A stretch of 64,000 nucleotides of DNA, from positions 5,828,001-5,892,000 of the forward strand of contig NZ_BHZC01000001.1 in NCBI RefSeq assembly GCF_003865135.1, written 5' to 3'. Source of the DNA: Streptomyces chrestomyceticus JCM 4735. GTDB lineage: Bacteria > Actinomycetota > Actinomycetes > Streptomycetales > Streptomycetaceae. Below, one piece after another: positions 44,656 through 53,043 of the stretch. The notes under the pieces were generated by a model, which worked only from the letters and a program-made list of their open reading frames with translations, did not search any database and was not told the origin of the DNA. Within the stretch, counting starts at the first letter, position 1. Each line of letters begins with the position of its first letter. Position numbers and translations under genes: made by a program.

Positions 44656-46982
44656 CCGGCACATCCGAGGGCGCCGGTGCCGTCACCGCGACGCCCGCCG
44701 CGGGCGACCGTTCCGGTGGACCCGCCGACCCGCCGCCGCACGGCCTCGGCGTCTCCCTCCCGTCCGCGGACGCGCCCGCCAAGACGGAAGGCGTCTTCCC
44801 GTACGCCTCCGACCTGTGGGCCGAGGGCCTGCTGTGGGCCGCGGTCCTGCGCTCCCCGTACCCCAGCGCCCGCATCCTCTCCATCGACACCAAGCAGGCC
44901 GTGGAGATGCCGGGCGTACGGGCCGTCGTCACGCACGCGGACGTGCCGGGCGACGCCGGACACGGTCGGGGCATCCCCGACCGGCCGGTCTTCGCGCACG
45001 ACGTGGTCCGCCACCACGGCGAGCCGATCGCCGCCGTCGCCGCCGACCACCCCGACACGGCCCGGCTGGCGGCCGCGGCCATCGCCGTCGAGTACGACGT
45101 CCTGGAGCCGGTCACCGACCCCCAACTGGCCTTCGAGGCCGAGCCGCTGCACCCGGACGGCAACCTGATCCGGCACATCCCGCTGCACTTCGGCGACCCC
45201 GAGGTGGTGGGCGAGACCATCGTCGAGGGCCTGTACCGCATCGGCCGCCAGGACCCCGCGCCGATCGGCGCCGAGGCCGGGCTGGCGGTGCCGCGCCCGG
45301 ACGGCGGCGTGGAGATCTACACCGCCTCCACGGACCCGCACACCGACCGCGACCTGGCCGCCGCCTGCTTCGGGCTGGAGCCGGAGCGGGTCCGCGTCGT
45401 CGTCACCGGCGTGCCCGGCGCCACCGCGGACCGCGAGGACCCCGGCATGCAGCTCTCCCTCGGGCTGCTCGCGCTGCGCACCGGCTGCCCGGTCAAACTG
45501 GCCGCCACCCGCGAGGAGTCCTTCCTCGGCCACGCCCACCGCCACCCCACCCTGCTGCGCTACCGCCACCACGCGGACGCCGAGGGCAAGCTGGTCAAGG
45601 TCGAGGCGCAGATCCTGATGGACGCGGGCGCGTACGCGGACACCTCCGCCGAGGCGCTGGCCGCCGCCGTGTCGTTCGCCTGCGGCCCGTACGTCGTCCC
45701 GCACGCCTTCATCGAGGGCTGGGCGGTCCGCACGAACAACCCGCCGTCCGGGCACCTGCGCGGCGAGGGCGCGATGCAGGTCTGCGCCGCGTACGAGGGG
45801 CAGATGGACAAGCTGGCCGCCAAGCTCGGCATGGATCCGGCCGAGATCCGGCTGCGCAACGTCCTGGCCACCGGCGACCTGCTGCCCACCGGCCAGACCG
45901 TCACCTGCCCCGCACCCGTCGCCGAACTGCTGCGCGCCGTCAAGGACGAGCCGCTGCCCGAACTCCCCAAGGACACCCCGGAGGAGGACTGGCTGCTGCC
46001 CGGCGGCCTGGAGGGCGCGGGCGAGCCGTCCGCGGTGCGCCGCGGCGTCGGCTACGCGCTCGGCATGGTCCACATGCTCGGCGCGGAGGGCACCGACGAG
46101 GTGTCCACCGCCACGGTCAAGGTCAGCGGCTCGGTCGCCACCGTGCTGTGCGCCGCCGTGGAGACCGGCTCCGGCTTCTCCACCCTGGCCCGGCAGATCG
46201 TCCAGGAAACCCTGGGCATCGACGAGGTGCACGTGGCCCCCGTCGACACCGACCAGCCGTCCGCCGGGCGCGCCTGCCACGGCCGCCACACCTGGGTCTC
46301 CGGCGGCGCCGTCGAACGCGCCGCCAAGATGGTGCGCACGCAGCTCCTCCAGCCCCTGGCCCACAAGTTCGGCATGTCCACCGAACTCCTCCAGATCAAC
46401 GACGGCAAGATCACCTCGTACGACGGCGTCCTCAGCACCACCGTCGCCGAGGCCCTCGACGGCAAGGAACTCTGGGCCACCGCCCAGTGCCGCCCGCACC
46501 CCACCGAGCCCCTGGACGAGAGCGGCCAGGGCGACGCCTTCGTCGGCCTCGCCTTCTGCGCCATCCGCTGCGTCGCGGACGTCGACATCGAACTCGGCAC
46601 CATCCGTGTGGTCGAGATGTCCGTCGCCCAGGACGTCGGCCGGGTCCTCAACCCGCGCCAGCTCCGCGCCCGCATCGAAGCCGGCGTCACCCAGGGCCTC
46701 GGCGCGGCCCTCATGGAAAACCTCCGCACCACCCGCGGCCAGATCCGCCACCCCGACCTGACCGGCTACGCGATGCCCACGGCCTTGGACGCCCCCGACA
46801 TCCGCATCGTCAAACTGGTCGAGGAACGCGACGTGGTAGCCCCCTTCGGCGCCAAACCCGCCAGCGCCGTCCCGGTCGTCACCTCCCCGGCCGCCGTAGC
46901 CTCCGCCGTACGCGCCGCCACAGGCCGCCCGATAGGCCGCCTGCCGATCCGGCCGCAGGCGGCGGTGGCGCAGCAGCAGTAG
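44652..46982 (+). CDS. Xanthine dehydrogenase-like molybdopterin-binding subunit, altered active site
   Basis: 776 aa, ATG overlapping the upstream stop (ATGA). The fold is that of the large subunit of the family: VLRSPYPSARILSID, then GHAHRHPTLLRYRHHADAEG, VETGSGFSTLARQIVQETLG, and RVLNPRQLRARIEAG. The Gly-rich cofactor loop usually reading GGxFGGKE is VPGATADRED here. Where the family has GAKGVGE with the catalytic Glu, this protein has GAKPASAVP. It may bind a different substrate or be inactive. Confidence 0.85.
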   Translation: MTGTSEGAGAVTATPAAGDRSGGPADPPPHGLGVSLPSADAPAKTEGVFPYASDLWAEGLLWAAVLRSPYPSARILSIDTKQAVEMPGVRAVVTHADVPGDAGHGRGIPDRPVFAHDVVRHHGEPIAAVAADHPDTARLAAAAIAVEYDVLEPVTDPQLAFEAEPLHPDGNLIRHIPLHFGDPEVVGETIVEGLYRIGRQDPAPIGAEAGLAVPRPDGGVEIYTASTDPHTDRDLAAACFGLEPERVRVVVTGVPGATADREDPGMQLSLGLLALRTGCPVKLAATREESFLGHAHRHPTLLRYRHHADAEGKLVKVEAQILMDAGAYADTSAEALAAAVSFACGPYVVPHAFIEGWAVRTNNPPSGHLRGEGAMQVCAAYEGQMDKLAAKLGMDPAEIRLRNVLATGDLLPTGQTVTCPAPVAELLRAVKDEPLPELPKDTPEEDWLLPGGLEGAGEPSAVRRGVGYALGMVHMLGAEGTDEVSTATVKVSGSVATVLCAAVETGSGFSTLARQIVQETLGIDEVHVAPVDTDQPSAGRACHGRHTWVSGGAVERAAKMVRTQLLQPLAHKFGMSTELLQINDGKITSYDGVLSTTVAEALDGKELWATAQCRPHPTEPLDESGQGDAFVGLAFCAIRCVADVDIELGTIRVVEMSVAQDVGRVLNPRQLRARIEAGVTQGLGAALMENLRTTRGQIRHPDLTGYAMPTALDAPDIRIVKLVEERDVVAPFGAKPASAVPVVTSPAAVASAVRAATGRPIGRLPIRPQAAVAQQQ

Positions 46983-47054
46983 GCGCTGGCGTTCGCCCGT
47001 GAGGGCGGCCCTTGCATTCATACGGGGCCTGCCCTCAGCCGTGCGAATACCCGC

Positions 47055-48206
47055 CTACGCGGCGCGGACCAGCGACCGGGCCCGCTCATTGAAATCGGCC
47101 ACGAGGGAGTTCTTCCCGAAGGGGACCATGCGCCGCTGGATGTCCTGCACGGCTTCCATGCATCGGCTCGACTTCACCTGGCCGGCCAGGTTCAGCGTCC
47201 GCACACCGGCGGCGTGCGCTGCTTCGAGGTCGTTGCGCTGCAAATGGGACACCGCCACCACGGCTTGGGACATCGCACCGCGACGGGCCCGGTTCTGCCG
47301 TTCCGCGTGACGAATCGACGCCTGCGCGTGTTCCTCCGCATGGTCGGGCCGCCCCATGTCCCGGAAGGCGTTGGCCCATTCCCCGCCGAGGTAGGCCGGG
47401 TCGATGAAGGCTGCCCACTCGGGCTCCTCGGCCAAGTCGACCTTGGCGTACGCGGTCTGTGCCGCATCGACCGCGCGAGCGGCGGCCTTGGACTCCCCGA
47501 GGACGGCGAGAGCGCGCGCCTCCAGCGTCCAGAGATCAGCCAGGCACGCGTTCGACGTGGTCTTCGCCAAGCCATGCCGCCCGGCCTGGGCCAGCCGACG
47601 CCCCTCCGCAGGGTGCCCCACCAGCGTGGCCTGGTCGGCCATGCCCGCCAGCACATGGGCGCCCAGAGCGGCGTCACCACTCTCCTCCGCCAGCCGGAGC
47701 GACTGGATCAGGAACCGCTGCGCGACGCCGTGTTCTCCGTTGTCGTAGGCCATCCACCCGGCCAAATAGGTCTGCTCACTGGCCGCTTCACAGAGCGCTT
47801 GGCGTACGTCCTCTGTGTACGTCCGCTTGAGCAGGGGGAACACGTGCTGATTCAGGTACTCGGTGAGGGCACGACGCCCGGATCCGCCACCCTGGAAGAT
47901 ATCCATCTTCTGGAATACGCCGAACATGTTCCGCACCGCGACAACATCTTCGAGATTCACCCGCCGGCCCGGCCGGGAATGGTCTTGGTCGAGCGTACTC
48001 AGCAGCGAATCGCGGGACGGCCCGATACCCGCGACGGCTGTGAAAGGGACTCCTGCGAGAAACATTCGCCTGTCCACGTCTGCCCTTCCTAGCTCCATGA
48101 CAGCAGTGACTGCCGCGTCCCACGATGAGCTGTACGTCAGTGCCCGGTCAACGGTGAGTGACCCTCCCAGGCCGAGTTCGCCTCGTGGCCACAACCGGTC
48201 ATGCAC
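47055..48206 (-). CDS. TPR-type regulator-like protein lacking the HTH domain
   Basis: 383 aa from a GTG at 48206, with an in-frame TAA directly upstream. The segment VDRRMFLAGVPFTAVAG and the TPR-like helices (AALGAHVLAGMADQATLVGH, LADLWTLEARALAVLG) match the C-terminal part of Streptomyces XRE/TPR regulators. Those carry an N-terminal helix-turn-helix. Here only 87 bp lie between the start and the NUDIX gene, so no HTH is encoded. It is either a truncated gene or a natural sensor-only form. Confidence 0.7.
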   Translation of the reverse strand: MHDRLWPRGELGLGGSLTVDRALTYSSSWDAAVTAVMELGRADVDRRMFLAGVPFTAVAGIGPSRDSLLSTLDQDHSRPGRRVNLEDVVAVRNMFGVFQKMDIFQGGGSGRRALTEYLNQHVFPLLKRTYTEDVRQALCEAASEQTYLAGWMAYDNGEHGVAQRFLIQSLRLAEESGDAALGAHVLAGMADQATLVGHPAEGRRLAQAGRHGLAKTTSNACLADLWTLEARALAVLGESKAAARAVDAAQTAYAKVDLAEEPEWAAFIDPAYLGGEWANAFRDMGRPDHAEEHAQASIRHAERQNRARRGAMSQAVVAVSHLQRNDLEAAHAAGVRTLNLAGQVKSSRCMEAVQDIQRRMVPFGKNSLVADFNERARSLVRAA

Positions 48207-48293
48207 TTAAAGCTCTGCATCCGAGCATGCAGCAGCGAGAAATGAGCGATTGTGAGCGGAAGTTGAGAGATCGGGTAGCGGCCCGTGGGTGTA

Positions 48294-48788
48294 TCAGAGA
48301 ATCTGCGGCTGGGAAGAGGTCAGCCCGTGTTCGATTCGCGCGCGAATGGCTGGGTGGATGCGGTAATCGTCCAAGTGCTTCGGGTCCACCCATCGGATTT
48401 CGGTTGCTTCGGACGGCTCCGGGCGGGCCTCTCCGCCGATCAGCCGAGCGCGTAGGCAGATATTGACCGGCTGGCGTACCTCGTCGACGCGGTCTCCGTG
48501 CATGTATACGATCACGTGGTCGGGAGAGGAGAAGACCCCCACCAGTCCGACGACCTCAACGTGGTACCCGGTCTCTTCGTGGCACTCGCGCACGCCGGTC
48601 TGGCCGACCGTCTCTCCCTTCTTCACGCCTCCCGTGGGGATCGTCCAGAGGTCGTTGTCCGTCCGTTTGAGAAGCAGCAGACGCCCCCGGTCATCGCGGA
48701 CGAATACGGACGCCGACGGCTTGCGGCTCGTCGGTTCCGGCGCTGCGGGGTCTTGCCAGTAATCGATCCTGCGCGTCTTCCTGGTCAT
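48294..48788 (-). CDS. NUDIX hydrolase
   Basis: 164 aa from the ATG at 48788. The Nudix box reads GGVKKGETVGQTGVRECHEETG, which fits the consensus Gx5Ex7REUxEExGU with a one-residue change; two parts are visible at residues about 53-75. It should cleave a nucleoside diphosphate-linked substrate. The start overlaps the stop of the upstream XRE gene by four bases. NUDIX plus XRE pairs are common in Streptomyces accessory DNA; their substrate is not known. Confidence 0.85.
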   Translation of the reverse strand: MTRKTRRIDYWQDPAAPEPTSRKPSASVFVRDDRGRLLLLKRTDNDLWTIPTGGVKKGETVGQTGVRECHEETGYHVEVVGLVGVFSSPDHVIVYMHGDRVDEVRQPVNICLRARLIGGEARPEPSEATEIRWVDPKHLDDYRIHPAIRARIEHGLTSSQPQIL

Positions 48789-49525
48789 GGGGACTCCAAC
48801 GCGTCGTCGGCGGGGCGGGCGGAAGCCCATACCCTTTCGTACGACTCCACGTAAGTACTGAAGTAGGAGCCGTCTATCCGGCGCAGGTGCATGACGGGAG
48901 TGAAGGCCGCCAGCACCCCGTACGCGTGTACATTCACGATCATCTCGTCGTCGAACCGGTAGATCGAGTTGTACAACGGCGTATCGTGCAGTCGAATCTG
49001 CACCGTGTCCGGCGCGAGTCGGCCGTAATAGTTCAGTACGGAGCTGACTCTCCCTGATACGCCGCCGCCGATACGGTATTCGCGATCCCTTGAGGCGAGT
49101 TGGGTACCGGCCGGATCGCCCAGGAGAATCCTGACGCGTGCCCCTCCCCGGGCCTTCTCGGCCAGCGTGGGTAGCCAGTCGGGGTGTTCCTCGGTGAGGA
49201 AGAGACCGGCGAAAGCCAAGAGGTCGATGTCCCGTTCGGAACTCCGCAGCAACTCCATCCACAGGTGCCGGGGGACATCGCTTCGGCGTGGGTAGGTCGC
49301 CACCATCTCTGCGCCCGCGAGGGAGGAGCCGTTGACAGCTTCGGGCCAGAGGTATGACTCGTCTTCCTGGAGGATGGCAGCCACGCGGTAGCGAGTGCGC
49401 GGGTAGGGGACCTTCCCGCTGAGCCACCGCTCCACGGTTTTGGTCGATACCTCCGACGCGTCGGCGAGAGAGGCGATGTCGAGTCCAGCTCGGTGCATGG
49501 CACGGCGGAGCCGTTCGTTGACCAT
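48785..49525 (-). CDS. XRE-family regulator with C-terminal PLD-like domain
   Basis: 246 aa from the ATG at 49525. The helix-turn-helix is at residues about 8-45 (MHRAGLDIASLADASEVSTK, TVERWLSGKVPYP). The C-terminal half (LLRSSERDIDLLAFAGLFLT, ARVRILLGDPAG, SIYRFDDEMIVNVHAYG) resembles the phospholipase-D-like ligand domain of DUF5919 proteins. It is coupled to the NUDIX gene by an ATGA overlap and is probably its regulator. Confidence 0.8.
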   Translation of the reverse strand: MVNERLRRAMHRAGLDIASLADASEVSTKTVERWLSGKVPYPRTRYRVAAILQEDESYLWPEAVNGSSLAGAEMVATYPRRSDVPRHLWMELLRSSERDIDLLAFAGLFLTEEHPDWLPTLAEKARGGARVRILLGDPAGTQLASRDREYRIGGGVSGRVSSVLNYYGRLAPDTVQIRLHDTPLYNSIYRFDDEMIVNVHAYGVLAAFTPVMHLRRIDGSYFSTYVESYERVWASARPADDALESP

Positions 49526-49801
49526 CCCAACAGCATAGACAGCCAGGACGACTTGGTGTCCTGAAGATGTCCGAAGATGTCTAGCAGTGTCGATGTGCTG
49601 TCCCGCGAACACCGCGAGCATGGGCCACATTCGCCCCTCCGCGACCGTAATGGGCGGCACGGGGCATGGCTCAACCTGAGAGAGCAGGCTCTACATGCAC
49701 GAAGCTATCTGTACACCTACTCCCGGTTCAGGGAGTGCTGTGTTCCGGCTGGAGGCCGTTGCCGAACGCGGGTTGGCTGCTCTCGGGAGCACGGAGCAGG
49801 G

Positions 49802-50068
49802 GTGATCCGAATGACACCAGGCGGATTCCTCACCCCACCCGTCCACCTCACGGAATTCTTCGACCTGGACCCGACACCTGTCGACGGCTGCTCCGTGTGC
49901 AAGGAGAAGGCCGAAGAGCGGCGGCAGGCCCTTGACGCGGGATTCGTGGCCGTAGCGGCTTGTGCTGCGGTCGAGATCGGACGCCATCCGGGGCATCGGG
50001 TGGGGGCCTGCGGTGAGCCCTCACAGAATGCGGGTGGAGGAGATACCGGAAGGCGGTCGTACGGATAG
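49802..50068 (+). CDS. Small Cys-containing hypothetical protein
   Basis: 88 aa from a GTG at 49802 (GGAGCAGGG before it); an ATG at 49811 is possible. The pattern CSVCKEKAEERRQALDAGF followed by VEIGRHPGH resembles small proteins common beside XRE-type regulators in Streptomyces. The function is unknown. The C-terminal 20 residues look unconserved. It diverges from the XRE gene. Confidence 0.55.
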   Translation: MIRMTPGGFLTPPVHLTEFFDLDPTPVDGCSVCKEKAEERRQALDAGFVAVAACAAVEIGRHPGHRVGACGEPSQNAGGGDTGRRSYG

Positions 50069-50080
50069 GTCCCGCACGTA

Positions 50081-50118
50081 CGAGAGGGCGGCCCCGTCCG
50101 GACGGGGCCGCCCTCTCG
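50081..50118. terminator. 38-bp perfect palindrome, bidirectional terminator
   Basis: 19-bp arms without spacer (cgagagggcggccccgtcc and its complement) between the small gene (plus) and tRNA-Cys (minus). The strength and place suggest termination in both directions. Confidence 0.85.
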
Positions 50119-50125
50119 TCTTCCG

Positions 50126-50197
50126 AGGCCGTGACAGGATTCGAACCTGCGTAACCGGATTTGCAGTCCGGTCCCTGAACCGCTCGGGCACACGGCC
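50126..50197 (-). tRNA. tRNA-Cys (anticodon GCA)
   Basis: Cloverleaf of 72 nt. The acceptor arm GGCCGTG (50197-50191) pairs with CACGGCC (50133-50127), with discriminator T at 50126. Anticodon stem CCGGA-CTGCAAA-TCCGG gives anticodon GCA. T arm is CAGGTTCGAATCCTG. CCA is not encoded. Confidence 0.95.
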
Positions 50198-50322
50198 GTG
50201 ATGAGGCGATGCACCGAGGTTAGGCCGCGGGCCCGGGGGTGGGGCAAGGGTTCCGGGCGGGCTGGCATGTGGTTGCAATGCGGTGTTCATGAGTCCGGTT
50301 GGTCGGCCGGATTCAGGGGCGC

Positions 50323-51185
50323 TCAGGGGGTGTGCAGGAACTCCTCCACTGCCTGGCGGAAGCGGGCCGGTTCGTCGACCCAGGGATAGTGGCCCGCCTC
50401 GGGCAGGTGGTGTGTCCGGCCGTCGGGGAAGGAGTCGGCGACCAGTTCGCCTGCCCGTACGCCCGTCACCGCGTCCCGGCCGCCGGTCATGACGAGGACC
50501 GGGCACGTCACGTCGCGCAGGCCGGCCAGCAGGGTCTGGCGGGCCGGTTCGTCGACGCCCTGCCAGAACGCGGCGCGCGGTACCGGGTGCAGTTGTTCGG
50601 CTTCGGTGGCTGCGTGGGCTCGTTGGGGGCCTCCCAGCGGCCGTAGGCGAGCGGCGCCGCGGTCAGGAGCAGGTCGTGTGCATCGGCCGGGGTGGGGGTT
50701 TCGGAGAGGTGTTGTACGGCTGCTGATGCCTCCGGCCACCATGGCTCGTTCGAGCGGGAGGTGAGGATGTCCCGTGTGTCGTCGGGGAATTCGCCTTGGA
50801 GGTGTGGGACGGGGGAGACCAGGATCAGGCGGGTGAGGCGGGTCGGGTAGGCCGCCGCGTACGCCTGCGCGGTTGCCGTCCCGGCGTCGTGGGCGAGCAG
50901 GGCGAAGCGGTCCAGGCCGAGGTGGGTGCGGAGTGCTTCCAGGTCTTCGGCCAGGTGCGGGAAGGCGTAGCGGGACGGGTCGGGGGCGGGCGGGGAGGCG
51001 CCTGTGCCGCGGCTGTCCGGGATCAGCAGTTGCCGTTGCTCCGCCAGGCCGCCGAGGTCGCCCAAGTACGTGGCGTCCCGGCCGGGGCCGCCCGCCAGAC
51101 CCACCAGGGGCGGCAGCCCGGAATCGTCCGGGCCGAGTGCGCGGTGGTGCAGGACGGTGGCGTCGTAGCTGGTGAAGTGGGGCAT
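50323..51185 (-). CDS. Alpha/beta hydrolase, proline iminopeptidase-like, apparent frameshift
   Basis: The ATG at 51185 opens MPHFTSYDATVLHHRALGPD. Fold landmarks: VGLAGGPGRDATYLGDLGGL (oxyanion region), IPDSRGTGASPP and LLAHDAGTATAQAYAAAYP, where the nucleophile elbow G-x-S-x-G is HDAGT, with Asp in the Ser position. The frame breaks at the five-base run 50625-50629; one additional base joins it to EAEQLHPVPRAAFW, PVLVMTGGRDAV and LPEAGHYPWVDEP, which hold the acid and His regions. The corrected length is 287 aa, usual for the family. The Asp nucleophile would be that of haloalkane dehalogenase/epoxide hydrolase-type enzymes. Confidence 0.75.
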
Positions 51186-51337
51186 GGGGGCAGCTTGCCG
51201 TATGGGTGGAGGGGGAAGGGAGGGGAGGGGAGGGGGAGCCGAGGGCGGGGGTGGGCCGGCGCCCTAGTTCGAACGGCCGACAAGATCCCCGTCCCGCGAC
51301 AGGGGCGCAGCGTACCGACGCCTCTTACGCTGATCGC

Positions 51338-53002
51338 ATGACTGCCGTGGACCCGCGTGACGCCACCGAAGTGCCCCCACCTGCCCCTGCCTTGGCCGCG
51401 CCGCCCGTCGCGGGACCCGTCGAAGGTCCCACCGCGAGCCCGGAGGCCGCGTCCTCTCTCGCGAGCCCCGCCGCGAGCCCGGTGGCCGCACCCTCCCCCG
51501 CAAGCCTCAGCCCCAACCCCACGCCCCCACCGCCCACCGAAGGCGTCCTCGGCCGCACATACCGAGCGCTCACCCTCGGCATCATCTCCGTCGTCTCGCT
51601 CATCGCCTTCGAGGCGAGCGCGGTGAACACCGCGATGCCGGCCGTCGGGCACGCCCTGGACGGCATCGAGCTGTACGCGTTCGCCTTCTCCGCGTACTTC
51701 ACGGCGAGCCTGTTCGCGATGGCGCTGTCGGGGGAGTGGTGCGACCGGGGCGGGCCGCTCGCGCCGCTGTTCACCGGGATCGCCACGTTCGGGGCGGGGC
51801 TGGTGGTCGCGGGGTGCGCGCCGGAGATGTGGCTGTTCGTGGTGGGGCGCGGGGTGCAGGGGATCGGGGGCGGGCTGGTGATCGTCGCGTTGTACGTGGT
51901 GGTGAGCCGCGCCTATCCGGAGGCGCTGCGGCCGTCCGTCCTCGCGGCCTTCTCGGCGGCCTGGGTGCTGCCGGTGATCGTCGGGCCGCTCGTCGCCGGG
52001 ACGGTCACCGAGCAGTTGGGCTGGCGGTGGGTGTTCCTGTCCATACCCGTCCTCATTCTGCTGCCGCTGACGGTCATGCTGCCCGCGCTGCGCAAGCTGC
52101 CGCCCCGAAAGGGGGGCGAGGGGATGGACCGGCGCCGCATTGGGCTCGCCCTGGCGGTGGCGGCGGGGGCCGGGCTCCTTCAGTACGCGGCCCAGCGGCG
52201 GGACTGGGTGGCAGTGGTGCCCGCGGCCGTCGGGCTCGTACTGCTGGTGCCGGCCATTGTCCGGCTGCTGCCCAAGGGGACGTTCCGGGCCGCGCGGGGG
52301 CTGCCCTCCGTCGTACTGATCCGTGGCCTGGCCGCCGGGTCCCTGCTCGCCGCCGAGAGTTTCATTCCGCTGATGCTCGTCACGGAGCGCGGTCTGTCCA
52401 CCACGCTGGCCGGGCTGTCGCTGACCGGCGGCGGCCTGACCTGGGCCCTGGGCTCGTACACCCAGAGCCGGCCGCGCCTGGAGCCGTACCGGGAGCGGAT
52501 CATGGGGATCGGGCTGCTGCTGATCACGGTGTCGATCCTGGCCGTGCCGCTGGTGCTGTTCGGCGGGGTGCCGGTCTGGATCGTGGCGGTCGCGTGGGTG
52601 GTGGCCGGGTTCGGGATGGGGCTGAACATTTCGAGCGGGAGTGTGCTGCTGCTGAAGCTGTCCCCGCCGGAGGACGCGGGCAGCAATTCCGCCTCGCTCC
52701 AGGTTTCCGACGCCCTCGGCAACATCACGTTCGTCGGGCTGAGCGGCCTGCTGTTCAGCGCCTTCGGCGGCGCCTCGGTCGACACGGGCGGCACGCCGGA
52801 CGTGACCAACGCCGCATCCGGGGGGCAGCCCGCCGCCTTCGCCGCGGTCTTCGTCGCCATGGCGGCGGTCGCCCTCGTCGGATCGTGGGTGGCCACACGC
52901 CTGAAGCCCGCCGAAAGCGGCCTGGCGACGGTCCCGTCCGGTGGCGCGAAGACGGCATCGGTGGCTCACCCGAGAACGCCGTCCGCTCCCGCGGAGCGTT
53001 AG
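51338..53002 (+). CDS. MFS transporter, 14-helix drug exporter type
   Basis: 554 aa from the ATG at 51338. Residues 1-65 are a Pro/Ala/Ser-rich disordered start. The membrane part begins at YRALTLGIISVVSLIAFEASAVNTAMP, typical of DHA2-type exporters, with about 14 helices. WCDRGGPLAPLFTG lies at the motif A site and GWRWVFLSIPVLILL at the usual fourth-to-fifth helix position. The substrate is unknown. It is divergent from the alpha/beta hydrolase and 41 bp before a helicase gene. Confidence 0.85.
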   Translation: MTAVDPRDATEVPPPAPALAAPPVAGPVEGPTASPEAASSLASPAASPVAAPSPASLSPNPTPPPPTEGVLGRTYRALTLGIISVVSLIAFEASAVNTAMPAVGHALDGIELYAFAFSAYFTASLFAMALSGEWCDRGGPLAPLFTGIATFGAGLVVAGCAPEMWLFVVGRGVQGIGGGLVIVALYVVVSRAYPEALRPSVLAAFSAAWVLPVIVGPLVAGTVTEQLGWRWVFLSIPVLILLPLTVMLPALRKLPPRKGGEGMDRRRIGLALAVAAGAGLLQYAAQRRDWVAVVPAAVGLVLLVPAIVRLLPKGTFRAARGLPSVVLIRGLAAGSLLAAESFIPLMLVTERGLSTTLAGLSLTGGGLTWALGSYTQSRPRLEPYRERIMGIGLLLITVSILAVPLVLFGGVPVWIVAVAWVVAGFGMGLNISSGSVLLLKLSPPEDAGSNSASLQVSDALGNITFVGLSGLLFSAFGGASVDTGGTPDVTNAASGGQPAAFAAVFVAMAAVALVGSWVATRLKPAESGLATVPSGGAKTASVAHPRTPSAPAER

Positions 53003-53043
53003 GCTGACGCGGTTGCCGATCGCCGAGCCAGTCGACGGAGACC

